Shown one piece after another: positions 35,209 through 45,203 of a stretch of DNA of 64,000 nt (the first letter of the stretch is position 1; each line of letters begins with the position of its first letter). The notes under the pieces were generated by a model that did not search any database, had not been told where the DNA came from, and saw only the letters and a program-made list of their open reading frames with translations. This DNA is from Archangiaceae bacterium (GTDB lineage: Bacteria; Myxococcota; Myxococcia; Myxococcales; Myxococcaceae). Where the stretch lies: positions 60,079-124,078 of the forward strand of contig JADJNS010000031.1 of the NCBI GenBank assembly GCA_016714225.1, read 5' to 3'. A program made the position numbers and the translations under genes.

Positions 35209-35240
35209 GCGCCCCCTCTCCCCTCGTGGGAGAGGGGCGC
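35209..35240 (+). terminator. Hairpin after the di-haem peroxidase gene
   Basis: Left arm GCGCCCCCTCTCCC, loop of about five bases, right arm GGGAGAGGGGCGC. One bulged C; six bases after the stop. A strong GC stem without T-run. Same CTCTCCC/GGGAGAG core as hairpins at 33583 and 43324. Confidence 0.55.
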
Positions 35241-35275
35241 GTTAACAGTGTCCCCCGCCAGGGTTCCATCAGGAG

Positions 35276-35431
35276 ATGCCCACCGCACTCCTGCTGGCCC
35301 TGGCGATGACCGTCGCGCCGAAGAAGATTCCGCAGCACCGCCGGCCGCCGCGCCACTCGCTCTGCGGCTACTCCATCATTCGCGCGCAGCTCACGGCGCC
35401 GAAGCCAGCACCGCCCTCGCCAGCGCGATGA
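35276..35431 (+). CDS. Possible 51-residue secreted peptide
   Basis: ATG 35276 opens a 51-codon frame: a hydrophobic start (MPTALLLALAMTVA) like a signal peptide, then a basic, Pro/Arg-rich tail (APKKIPQHRRPPRHSLCGYS). The last 41 bases overlap the convergent TPR gene. AGGAG abuts the ATG too closely for a normal ribosome-binding site. I recognise no homologue; it may be a chance frame. Confidence 0.25.
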   Translation: MPTALLLALAMTVAPKKIPQHRRPPRHSLCGYSIIRAQLTAPKPAPPSPAR

Positions 35432-36473
35432 GCCGGGGCTCGGTGGCGCCCGAGTCGAGCACCCACTGGGCGGCCGCACGCGCCTGGGCGGGGCGCTTCG
35501 CCGCCAGGGCCGCCTCGAGCAGCACCCGGGAGTCGACCGGCTCTTTCTGCAGCGCCCAGCTCTTCGCCGCCAGCTCCAGCGCCCGCTCGGCGTCGCCCTC
35601 GACCTCGAGCGCGAACCGCGCCTGCTCTCTCGGCCGGCTCACCTCGGCCGACCGCCACCGCAGCATCTGCGCGTACGCCCCGGGCTTGCCGGCCTTCATG
35701 CGCTCGGCGATGGCGAGCCGCAGCAGCGCCGCGTCATTCGAGAACCGCGCACCCAGCAGCGGCTCGACCTCGCCCGGCCGCTGCGTCGCCAGCAGCAGGT
35801 CGGCGAGCGCGTTCATCACCGCGGCATTCTCGGGCGCCAGCTTCAGCGCCGCGCGGTACGCGGCCTCGGCGCCCGCATCGTCGCCGGCCCGCTCGCTCAC
35901 TTCGCCGAGCGCGACCAGGCCCTCGAGGCTCGAAGAGGCGGCGAGCGCCGCCTTCGCCTCGCGCGCCCTGCCGGTCAGGCTGTCGACGCGCGCGTGACAG
36001 ACCGGGTCGGCCCCGCACGCCGCGCGCGCCTGCGGGTAGCGCCCGGTGCGCAGCTCGAGCGCCGCCAGCGCGGGCCCGGGGTCTTCGAGCTGCAGCAGGT
36101 CCGACCGCGCGCCCTCGAAGTCGTGCTGCGCCAGCCGCACCTTCGCGCGCAGTTGCACCACCTCGGGCGGCGGCTGCTCGAGCGCCCACCACCGCGCGAG
36201 CGCCGCCTGCGCGCGCCCTGGGTACCGCGGGTCATTCTCGCGCTGCGCCAGCTCGAGGGCCTTGCGCGCCGCGGCGACCGCCCGCTCGAGGCTCTTGGGC
36301 TCGGCCCGCGCCGCGGCCTCGAGCGCCTTGAGCTCGCGCCCGCTGCTGCTGCTCGACGCGACGTGCTCGAGCACCTCGCTCGGGTCGGTGGGCACGCGCA
36401 CCTCGCCCTGCCGCTTGCGGCCGAGCACCAGCGCCAGCACCACGATGAGCGCACCGACCGCCAACCAACGCAC
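35391..36473 (-). CDS. Membrane-anchored TPR-type protein
   Basis: A 360-residue protein with an N-terminal membrane anchor (MRWLAVGALIVVLALVLG) and an almost entirely helical remainder. Repeated 34-residue patterns such as AGAEAAYRAALKLAPENAAVMNALADLLLATQRPGEVEPLL show at least two clear tetratricopeptide repeats, with degenerate ones either side. TPR scaffolds bind partner proteins; no partner is indicated. Divergent from the M3 peptidase gene, 51 bp between starts. Confidence 0.82.
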   Translation of the reverse strand: MRWLAVGALIVVLALVLGRKRQGEVRVPTDPSEVLEHVASSSSSGRELKALEAAARAEPKSLERAVAAARKALELAQRENDPRYPGRAQAALARWWALEQPPPEVVQLRAKVRLAQHDFEGARSDLLQLEDPGPALAALELRTGRYPQARAACGADPVCHARVDSLTGRAREAKAALAASSSLEGLVALGEVSERAGDDAGAEAAYRAALKLAPENAAVMNALADLLLATQRPGEVEPLLGARFSNDAALLRLAIAERMKAGKPGAYAQMLRWRSAEVSRPREQARFALEVEGDAERALELAAKSWALQKEPVDSRVLLEAALAAKRPAQARAAAQWVLDSGATEPRLIALARAVLASAP

Positions 36474-36524
36474 GCCGCGAACCTTAGATGACGCGGGCGC
36501 GTCTGCCCGCTAGAGACGGGGCCC

Positions 36525-38561
36525 ATGTCCAATCTCCTTCTCGCTCCCTGGCAGGGCCGTTTCGGCGGAGTTCCCCCGTTGGACCAGGTGAAGGTCGACC
36601 TCTTTCAACCCGCCCTCGAGCAGGGCATGAAGGACACGCTCGACGAGTACCGCCGCATCGCCGAGAACGAGGCGGCGCCGACGTTCGAGAACACCATCGA
36701 GGCGATGGAGCGCGCCGGGCAGCCCTTCAACCGCGCGGTGAACCTCTTCGGGGTGTGGTCGGGCTCGAAGTCGGACGACGCGTTTCGCAAGGTCGAGGTG
36801 GCGCTCTCGCCCAGGCTGGCGGCGTTCAGCGATCAGATCATCCAGAACGCGCAGCTCTTTCGCCGGGTGAAGGCGGTCTACGACAGCCCCGAGAAGTCGA
36901 AGCTCACCCCCGAGCAGCAGCGGCTGACCTGGGTGGTGCACAACCAGTTCGTGAAGCAGGGCGCGGCGCTCGACGAGGCCAGCAAGGCGAAGCTCAGCCA
37001 GCTCAACCAGAAGCTCGCCGAGCTCACCACCCGCTTCGCGCAGAACCAGCTCGCCGACGAAGAGGGCGAGGCGCTGTTGGTCGAGAGGCAGGGCGAGCTG
37101 GCCGGCCTGCCGCCCGAGCAGGTCTCTGCCGCCGCCGCCGAGGCCGAGCGCCGCGGCAAGAAGGGCCAGTGGGCCTTCGCCAACACCCGCTCGTCGATGG
37201 AGCCGCTGCTCACCGCCGCCGACAACCGCGCGCTGCGGCAGCGCGCCTTCGAAATCTGGACCAGGCGTGGAGACAACGGCAACGCAAACGACAACAACGC
37301 GCTGGTGACCGAGATTCTCTCGCTGCGCGCCAAGAAGGCGAAGCTGCTCGGCTACCCGACGTACGCGCACTGGCGGCTCAGCGACCAGATGGCCAAGACG
37401 CCCGACACCGCGCTGGCGCTGATGACCTCGGTGTGGAAGCCGGCGGTCGAGCAGTTCAAGCGCGACGTGGCCGAGTGCCAGGCGCTCGCCGCGAAGGCGG
37501 GGCAGCCCGAGCCGCTCGAGGCGTGGGACTACCGCTACTGGGCCGAGAAGCTGCGCAAGGCGAAGTACGACCTCGACTTCAACGAGGTGAAGCCCTACCT
37601 GCAGCTCGAGAAGATGCGCGAGGCGATGTTCTTCGCCGCGCAGCGCCTCTACGGCTTCACCTTCAGCAAGGTCGATGGGCTGCCCGTCTTCGACCCGCAC
37701 CAGACGGTGTACGAGGTGAAGGCCGCCGGAGAGCACTTCGGCCTCTGGTACTTCGACCCCTACGCGCGGCCGGGCAAGGCGTCAGGCGCGTGGATGAGCG
37801 CGTACCGCGAGCAGCAGAACGTCGACCGGCCCATCACCACCATCGTCTCGAACAACTCGAACTTCATTCCCTCGGGCGACGGCTCGCCGGTCACCCTCTC
37901 GTGGGACGACGCGCGCACCATGTTCCACGAGTTCGGCCACGCGCTGCACGGCCTGAGCTCGAAGGTGAAGTACCCCACGCTCTCGGGCACCAACACCACC
38001 CGCGACTTCGTCGAGCTGCCGTCGCAGTTCAACGAGCACTACCTCTCGACGCCCGAGGTGATGAAGTTTCTGGTGAACGCGAAGGGCGAGCCGATTCCCA
38101 CCGCGCTGGTCGAGCGCATCAACAAGGCGGCGACCTTCAACCAGGGCTTCCAGGTGGCCGAGGCGCAGGCCAGCGCCATCGTCGACATGAAGATGCACCT
38201 GATGGGCGAGACGCCGGTCGAGCCCAAGGCGTTCGAGAAGGCCGCGCTGGCCGAGCTCGGGGTGCCGCGCCAGCTGGTGCTGCGCCACCGCATTCCCGCC
38301 TTCGGGCACGTGTTCTCGGGCGACGGCTATGCGGCCGGCTACTACAGCTACATCTGGGCCGAGGTGCTCGAGGCCGACGCGTACGAGGCGTTTCTCGAGA
38401 CCAGCGGGCCGTACGACCCGGTGGTGGCGAAGCGCTTTCACACCGCCATCTTGAGCGTGGGCAACACCGTCGACCCCGCCGAGGCGTTTCGGGCGTTTCG
38501 CGGGAGAGACCCCAGGCCCGATGCGCTGCTGCGCGCGAAGGGCTTCAACGCCGCGGGGTAG
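36525..38561 (+). CDS. M3 family oligopeptidase (Dcp/oligopeptidase A-like)
   Basis: A 678-residue zinc metallopeptidase of the thimet oligopeptidase family, which cleaves short peptides in the cytoplasm or periplasm. Seen: the zinc motif HEFGHALHG, the downstream Glu ligand segment (TRDFVELPSQFNEHYL), and the family C-terminal pattern FGHVFSGDGYAAGYYSYIWAEVLEADAYEAF, including the substrate-loop glycines and tyrosines. Length and order match Dcp/OpdA. No signal peptide is visible at ATG 36525 (MSNLLLAPWQGRFGGVPPLDQ), so it is probably cytosolic peptide recycling. Confidence 0.95.
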   Translation: MSNLLLAPWQGRFGGVPPLDQVKVDLFQPALEQGMKDTLDEYRRIAENEAAPTFENTIEAMERAGQPFNRAVNLFGVWSGSKSDDAFRKVEVALSPRLAAFSDQIIQNAQLFRRVKAVYDSPEKSKLTPEQQRLTWVVHNQFVKQGAALDEASKAKLSQLNQKLAELTTRFAQNQLADEEGEALLVERQGELAGLPPEQVSAAAAEAERRGKKGQWAFANTRSSMEPLLTAADNRALRQRAFEIWTRRGDNGNANDNNALVTEILSLRAKKAKLLGYPTYAHWRLSDQMAKTPDTALALMTSVWKPAVEQFKRDVAECQALAAKAGQPEPLEAWDYRYWAEKLRKAKYDLDFNEVKPYLQLEKMREAMFFAAQRLYGFTFSKVDGLPVFDPHQTVYEVKAAGEHFGLWYFDPYARPGKASGAWMSAYREQQNVDRPITTIVSNNSNFIPSGDGSPVTLSWDDARTMFHEFGHALHGLSSKVKYPTLSGTNTTRDFVELPSQFNEHYLSTPEVMKFLVNAKGEPIPTALVERINKAATFNQGFQVAEAQASAIVDMKMHLMGETPVEPKAFEKAALAELGVPRQLVLRHRIPAFGHVFSGDGYAAGYYSYIWAEVLEADAYEAFLETSGPYDPVVAKRFHTAILSVGNTVDPAEAFRAFRGRDPRPDALLRAKGFNAAG

Positions 38562-38571
38562 ACTGCCGCGC

Positions 38572-39609
38572 ATGCGCATTTCAGGGCTGGTGGTGTGCGG
38601 GCTGCTTCTCGCGGCCTGCTCGGGGGTGGGCGAGGGCGACGATGCGGGCGAGCAGCCGCCGCACGACTCGGGCACGCACGACTCGGGCATGCGGGTCGAA
38701 GACGCGGGCAGCGAAGACGCCGGCGACCTTGACGATGCGGGCAGCCCGAATGACGGCGGAGCGACGAACGATGCGGGGCCCTCGAGCGACGGCGGGGTGA
38801 CCGACGCCGGCACGGGCAGCGACGCCGGCCGCCCCGATGCCGGCACCCGAACCGATGGCGGCACCGACGCGGGCAACCCGTGCGCCTCGGCGCGGCTGTG
38901 CGACGACTTCGAGCGCTACGACGCGGGTCGCCCGCCGGCCGGCCCGTGGTCGCGCAACGCGGTGGGCAGCGGCACGGTGACCGTCGACGGCACGCACGCG
39001 TTCAGCGGCAGCAAATCGGTGCACTTCACCGTCGACGCGAACCTGACCAACCAGCGCGCGTACATCGAGACGCGCTCGAGCACGCTGTTCCCGCTGCCGG
39101 GCGCGCTGATGTACGGCCGCATGATGGTGTGGCTCGAAGAGGTGCCGATTCTGTCGAACGGCCCGCACTGGACGACGATTCAGGCCGACGGCCCGACCGA
39201 CCCGCTGCGCAGCGACGCCGGCATCACCTCGGCGACGTATCGCTACGGAGTGATGCAGCACTTCCTCGCGAACTACCACGACAACACCGCGCCCGATTGC
39301 TACCGCGGCTCGAACATCACTCCGCCGGTGAAGCGGTGGGCGTGCTTCGAGTGGGAATACGACACCCCGAACGAGCGGCTGCGCTTCTGGCTCGACGGCG
39401 TGGCGCAGACCCAGCTGTCGGTCGACCACGTCGGGCAGGGCTGCGTGAACGCGCCCGCGACCCACCCGTGGACGGGGCCCCAGTTCAACGTGCTGTACCT
39501 GGGCATCCAGAACTACCAGGCGTCGAACATCAAGATGAACTACTGGGTCGACGACGTCGCCGTCGGCAGCGTGCGCCAGGGCTGCGCGACCTCGAGCACC
39601 GCCCACTGA
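38572..39609 (+). CDS. Lipoprotein with lectin/glucanase-like (jelly-roll) domain
   Basis: A 345-residue probable lipoprotein. ATG 38572 gives MRISGLVVCGLLLAAC with lipobox LAAC. A long, acidic linker of repeated Asp-Ala-Gly and Asp-Gly-Gly units covers about residues 20-102. The C-terminal domain (LCDDFERYDAG, FSGSKSVHFTVD, YGRMMVWLEEVP, YHDNTAPDCYRGSN, RLRFWLDGVAQ, MNYWVDDVAVG) has the strand pattern of concanavalin-like polysaccharide-binding or lyase folds. Catalytic residues were not identified. It follows the M3 gene by ten bases and may be co-transcribed. Confidence 0.78.
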   Translation: MRISGLVVCGLLLAACSGVGEGDDAGEQPPHDSGTHDSGMRVEDAGSEDAGDLDDAGSPNDGGATNDAGPSSDGGVTDAGTGSDAGRPDAGTRTDGGTDAGNPCASARLCDDFERYDAGRPPAGPWSRNAVGSGTVTVDGTHAFSGSKSVHFTVDANLTNQRAYIETRSSTLFPLPGALMYGRMMVWLEEVPILSNGPHWTTIQADGPTDPLRSDAGITSATYRYGVMQHFLANYHDNTAPDCYRGSNITPPVKRWACFEWEYDTPNERLRFWLDGVAQTQLSVDHVGQGCVNAPATHPWTGPQFNVLYLGIQNYQASNIKMNYWVDDVAVGSVRQGCATSSTAH

Positions 39610-39619
39610 CGATACCGGT

Positions 39620-39802
39620 CACCCTGAGCGGAGGCCGAAGGCCGAAGTCGAATGGGTGCCGTCCAGCTGGAACGCGAGGCGCCGCATACTCCATGGTTCA
39701 AGCAGCACCGCGTCGCGCAGCGATACGAGGGAGTATGTGCCGCACAGCCTTCGGCGCGCGACGGCAGGGTTCAATGCTTCGACAGGCTCAGCACTACCCT
39801 GA
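39620..39802. mobile_element. MITE-like repeat element, copy 2
   Basis: About 183 bp between the lectin-like lipoprotein stop (39609) and the convergent gene end (39843). Left end CACCCTGAGCGGA...GAAGTCGAATGGGTGCC and a right part with CTTCGACAGGCTCAGCACTACCCT. The interior shares CCAAGCAGCA-like, CGAGGGAG.AT and CCTTCGGCG.GCGAC blocks with copy 1. More diverged and with decayed right end; exact limits are uncertain. Confidence 0.65.
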
Positions 39803-39842
39803 CCGCTTTCGAAAAGCTGTCGAACGGGCGCGATCGAAGTGG

Positions 39843-40748
39843 TCAGCGCGCGGGGCGTCTCGGCGCCGACTTCCCAGGCTTCTGCGGAGGCCGCGTCTGC
39901 GGCGTGACCCACGGCTGCCCGGCCGGCGGCCTGCGACCCATCGAGGGGCTCGCCGGCGCCGCGGCGTTCGGCGGCGGAGGCATGTTCGGCACGCGCTCGC
40001 GCGCCGCTTCGGGCCGCGCATTGCGAGACGGCGCGGGCATCGGGTTCGGCGCTTGCGGCAGGGTGCGCTGCGGCCCGAGCCTCGACTCGGCGCGCACGTC
40101 GCCCGAGCGCAGCCGGCGCTGCGGCTCGTAGTGGGTGCGCACGTGCGCTCCGGCGGCGCGCTCGACCAGGTCGACGCTCGGCCCGCGGCGCCAGTCACCG
40201 CGCTCGAACGGAATCGCGGTGGCCGCGTGGTACGCCGCGTATTCGCGGTACGCCGGCAGCCGCGCGCGCTGAAAGCCGTGGGTGGGGAACACCGCCAGCG
40301 GCACGAAGCACCAGCGCGGGTGGTAGTCGACGTAGACCGACGACACTCCGCTCGGCGCCAGCGGCACCCAGCCGACGTTGCCGCCGCCGACCCGCCACTC
40401 GACCCAGGCCGGCGCCCACTCGTCGCCCGGCACCCACACCCAGCCGCGGCCCGGCGCATTCAACCAGCGCCCGTGGTGGAAGGGCACCCAGCCCCACGCG
40501 AAGGTCGAGTGCCACGACCAGCCGGCCTCGGTGCTGTCCCACCAGCCGGCCGAGTAGTACGGGTAGAAGTCGTCGCCGACCACCGCGGCCGACGGCTGCC
40601 AGACCGTGCCGTAGGGGTCGAGCTGCGACCAGGTGCCGTACGGGGCCAGCTCTGAGTAGAAGTCGGTGCCGCTGGCCGTCCTAGCTCCCGCTTCGTGCCG
40701 GCACGCCGAGGTCGCGGCGAGCACAGCGACGAGCAAGATGCGTTTCAT
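39843..40748 (-). CDS. DUF6600-like Trp-rich lipoprotein
   Basis: A 301-residue probable lipoprotein (MKRILLVAVLAATSAC, lipobox TSAC). The core is very rich in Trp, Tyr and Pro: FYSELAPYGTWSQLDPYGTVWQPS, WDSTEAGWSWHSTFAWGWVPFHHGRW, GWVWVPGDEWAPAWVEWR and GNVGWVPLAPS. This is the pattern of the uncharacterised DUF6600/YXWGXW-type proteins. The last 90 residues are a low-complexity Arg/Pro/Ala tail. Exported to the envelope; function unknown. Divergent from glycerol kinase. Confidence 0.84.
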   Translation of the reverse strand: MKRILLVAVLAATSACRHEAGARTASGTDFYSELAPYGTWSQLDPYGTVWQPSAAVVGDDFYPYYSAGWWDSTEAGWSWHSTFAWGWVPFHHGRWLNAPGRGWVWVPGDEWAPAWVEWRVGGGNVGWVPLAPSGVSSVYVDYHPRWCFVPLAVFPTHGFQRARLPAYREYAAYHAATAIPFERGDWRRGPSVDLVERAAGAHVRTHYEPQRRLRSGDVRAESRLGPQRTLPQAPNPMPAPSRNARPEAARERVPNMPPPPNAAAPASPSMGRRPPAGQPWVTPQTRPPQKPGKSAPRRPAR

Positions 40749-40853
40749 GCAACGTCAGTAATGGGCCGAAAAATTGACTGCCAAAACCCCGCGGCGCGAC
40801 CGCCAACGGTAACGCTGGCCCAAGGGGCGGCACGCGGTGTACGCGGCAGCGCC

Positions 40854-42331
<1,478 letters not shown>

Positions 42332-42335
<4 letters not shown>

Positions 42336-43321
42336 ACCGCAAGGTCGTCGTGGCGCTGGGCATCGTGGGGGTGGCGATGCTCGGCGGGGCGTCGATGGCG
42401 TACTCGCACCGGGCGAGCCGCGCCGCCGACCACGCCATCGCGCGGGTGGTGGCGCTCGACCTGCGGCCGCCGGTGAGGCAGGCGTTCAAGCCGGTGCCGG
42501 GCACGCTGCGCACGCTGCTCGAGCCCAAGCTGCAGCGCGACCTGAAGCCCGAGCCCGGCTGCGGCGCCGACGTCGAGGGCGCGGCGTGCCACACCGCCTG
42601 GGAGAACGACCGGGTGTGGGCGCTCGACGTGCTGCAGGCGTCGCGGGCCGAGAAGTGGGTGAGGGTGCCGGGCATTCACGACCACTCTGCGGCGGTGGCC
42701 TCGCGGGCGATGGGCCGGCTCGAGTACGCGCTGCAGCTGGGCGCGCACGAGCTGGGGCAGCGCTCGCCCGAGACCGGGGTGGAAATCTGCGTCGACGGCT
42801 TCGCGCTGGTGCGCGACGTGGCGCTGGGCAACGGCCTCTCGGCCGAGCGCGACGCGGCGGCGCTGCACGCGCTCTACGCGAAGCGATGCGGGCCGATTCT
42901 CGCCACCGCGCCGCAGGTGAAAGAGCTGCTCGCGGCGGTGCAGCAGGGCTGGCCGTCGGTGGGCGAGTGGGTCGGGTACGAGATGTTCGACGTGGTGCAG
43001 CGGTTTCACCCGGTGCTCAGCCCGACGCAGCTCGCGCGGGTGCCGTCGGTGCCGCTGCCCCTGGTGTCGATGGGCGGGGTGTTCGACCGGTGGAAGCTGG
43101 GCAACGCCCTGCCACTGGTGGTGTCGACCTACGAGCGGTTCGAGCAGGTGGCGAGGCTCTCGCCCGACAAGCGCGACGGCGAGCTCGAGAAGCTCGAGGC
43201 GGGCCTGCGCCAGGGCTGGGGGCCGCTGCGAGAGGTGCCCCAGGGCGAGCTCACCGGCTTCTTCGCGAGAGAAGACGCGCGCCGCGACGAGCTGAAGCGA
43301 ATCATCGACGCGATGCCGTAG
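42332..43321 (+). CDS. Exported/anchored hypothetical protein, 329 residues
   Basis: GTG 42332 overlaps the glpK stop (GTGA), so the two are translated together. The N-terminus (VNRKVVVALGIVGVAMLGGASMAYS) is a signal anchor or signal peptide. The rest is helical, with three cysteines (PGCGADVEGAAC, ICVDG, KRCGP) and segments such as PSVGEWVGYEMFDVVQRFHPVLS. I do not recognise the family. Coupling to glycerol kinase could be accidental operon packing. It overlaps the convergent membrane protein by 20 bp, across a strong hairpin. Confidence 0.68.
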
Positions 43322-44414
43322 CTCCCTCTCCCCCGCGAGGGGGAGAGGGCTGGGGTGAGGGGGCGCTCAGCGCGACCGCCACCGGCTCGGGGAGCACCGG
43401 CACCGTCACCGCCTCGACGGGCTCAGGCAGCGCCTCGACCACGGGCGGCTCGACCGCCGGCTGCACCGCGGGCCGCAGCAGCTCGGTGGCGGCGACCGGC
43501 ACGAGCGGGCGCAGCAGCAGCCCGGCGAGCGGCACCAGACCGACCAGCCGCGCGAGCGCGAGGCCGCTCAGCTCGGCGGGGCGCGAGCTCGCGGCCGCGG
43601 CGGGGCGCTTGAGCCGCTTCCAGCTCCACCTCCACAGGCGGGCGAACCAGCGCGCGGGTACCCACCTCAGGCGCGCGAGCGGCACCGCGATGAACGCGGC
43701 GTCGCGGTCGAACTCGTCGTCCCACCCGCGACCGGTCTTCGCGGCGGTGCCCACCACGAAGAGCCACGCGGTGGTGACCGAGGCGAGCGCGCTGGTCAGC
43801 TTGCCGCCCACCAGCGGAATCACCGCCAGCGGCGCGCTCAACAGGCCGACCACGAGCAGCGGCCAGAACATCCAGATGCGGCGCTGGGCGCGGCGCTTGA
43901 GCCAGCCCCAGTCGAGCCGAATGCGCGGGCGCCTGAGCGGGCCGCGCTCGACCGGTTGACCCAGCTGCGAGGCGAGCCGGCGCTCGACGCCTTCGTAGAA
44001 GTCGCGGGTGAGCGCCACCACCAGCAGCTGTAGGGTGAAGACGGTGGTCCACGCTTTGAGTACCCAGGCCCACGCGGCGGCCCAGCCGGTCGGAGCGGGC
44101 TCTTCGGGTGGCTCGGTGACGCGGGTGTCGCCGACGTAGAGGTCGCCGTCGCCCTGCTTGACGACGTGAAGGGGCCCGATGTCGAGCTTCTCGACCGCGG
44201 GCTTGGGGCGGTCACCGAGGCGAAGCGTGCCCGAAGGAGATGACGAGAGGCCGAGCACCGCCGCCGACAGCACCAGCACCACGCCGGCCTGCCAGAGGAA
44301 AATGCGGGTGAAGTGCCGGCGCGCGGGCAGGTCGGCCCACAGCGTCGCAGCCACGTGCGCGAGCGTCTGGGCTCCGACCCGTACCCGCGCGAGCGCCTGG
44401 CTGATCACCGCCAC
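43302..44414 (-). CDS. Integral membrane protein, C-terminus runs through a repeat
   Basis: A 370-residue membrane protein with about five hydrophobic helices (IFLWQAGVVLVLSAAVLGL; WTTVFTLQLLVVAL; IWMFWPLLVVGLLSAPLAVIPLVGG; VTTAWLFVVGTAA; GLALARLVGLVPLAGLLLRPL) and a periplasmic or cytoplasmic domain between the first two. Family not recognised. The last 20 or so residues (APSPQPSPPRGGEG...) come from the dispersed CCTCTCCC repeat at 43324-43349, a common sign that a repeat has replaced or extended the native end. Convergent with the gene at 42332. Confidence 0.72.
   Translation of the reverse strand: MAVISQALARVRVGAQTLAHVAATLWADLPARRHFTRIFLWQAGVVLVLSAAVLGLSSSPSGTLRLGDRPKPAVEKLDIGPLHVVKQGDGDLYVGDTRVTEPPEEPAPTGWAAAWAWVLKAWTTVFTLQLLVVALTRDFYEGVERRLASQLGQPVERGPLRRPRIRLDWGWLKRRAQRRIWMFWPLLVVGLLSAPLAVIPLVGGKLTSALASVTTAWLFVVGTAAKTGRGWDDEFDRDAAFIAVPLARLRWVPARWFARLWRWSWKRLKRPAAAASSRPAELSGLALARLVGLVPLAGLLLRPLVPVAATELLRPAVQPAVEPPVVEALPEPVEAVTVPVLPEPVAVALSAPSPQPSPPRGGEGATASRR
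43324..43349. terminator. Strong hairpin between convergent genes (dispersed repeat)
   Basis: CCCTCTCCCCC-GCGA-GGGGGAGAGGG, a perfect 11-bp stem with tetraloop, three bases after the stop of the gene at 42332 and inside the end of the gene at 43302. Likely acts as a terminator from both sides. Confidence 0.6.
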
Positions 44415-44473
44415 CGCACCGGCTTACCACCCTGCCCGAGGTGCCCGCGACGGCAGGCAGCCGAGGAGAAGCC

Positions 44474-44986
44474 TCAGCGCGCCGCCGCGCGGCCGCGCAG
44501 CTCTTCCGCCAGGCGCTGGGCGAGCCCGTCGGGCGAATAGAAGCGCAGCAGCACGTCGCCGGCGGTGATGGTGGTGCCCTGCTCGAGCGGCGTGTGGAGC
44601 CCGGCGATGAGCCGGTGGCCGTCGACCGAGGTGCCGTTCTTCGAGTGCAGGTCGCAAACGCTCCAGCCCTGCTCGAAGCGGAAAGACATGTGGCGGGTCG
44701 AGACGGTCTGCTCGCCCAGGCAGATGTCGCAGTCGGTGCCGCGGCCCAGCACCAGCTCGCGGCCGTCGGCGCGAGGCGCGATGCCGAGCACCAGCGACTC
44801 TCCGCCACGGGTGAGCGGCTGCTTCGACTCGAGGCTCGAGACCTTGGCGGTGCGGGTGCCCACCTCTTGCGGCGCCCAGCGCTTGGGCTCCCAGATGAGC
44901 ACCGAGTGGGGGAACTCGGCCCGCAGCTCTTCGGCCGTGCTCTGCGCGAACTGCTTCAACAACGCCGACAGCATGTACGACTTCAT
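44474..44986 (-). CDS. FHA-domain protein
   Basis: A 170-residue protein whose C-terminal half is a forkhead-associated domain, the module that binds phosphothreonine made by Ser/Thr kinases. Seen: LVLGRGTDCDICLGEQTVSTRHMSFRFEQGWSVCDLHSKNGTSVDGHRL, with the conserved GR, S-x-x-H and N-G residues intact. The first 70 residues are helical and unrecognised. The start is ATG 44986. Two Ser/Thr kinases lie within 15 kb; either could be its partner, but nothing links them directly. Confidence 0.88.
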   Translation of the reverse strand: MKSYMLSALLKQFAQSTAEELRAEFPHSVLIWEPKRWAPQEVGTRTAKVSSLESKQPLTRGGESLVLGIAPRADGRELVLGRGTDCDICLGEQTVSTRHMSFRFEQGWSVCDLHSKNGTSVDGHRLIAGLHTPLEQGTTITAGDVLLRFYSPDGLAQRLAEELRGRAAAR

Positions 44987-45203
44987 TCGCCGACACCCCT
45001 TCGAGGGCGCGCATATTGCCGTGCAGCCGGCCGGGTTGCACGCGGCCCGAGTGTGGCGTCGCCGGCCAATCTGTGGCGCCGCCCGCCACAACCCGGGCGG
45101 CACCGACGGCGGGGCCCGAGCCCTCGAAGCGGCAGTCGACCGCCAGGCTCGTGGCACCGCCCTTGCGAGGCGCTCTCGACGCTCCAGGAAACGGAAGAGA
45201 CAG

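Noticed and set aside
40749..40853. TTGACT at 40774-40779 as a -35 box for glpK
   Set aside because: No acceptable -10 sequence at 16-18 bp spacing; the match is likely chance in a locally AT-richer stretch.
44987..45203. Inverted CCGGGTTG/CAACCCGGG in the FHA spacer as an operator
   Set aside because: The arms are about 60 bases apart and imperfect in context; too weak to list as a site.
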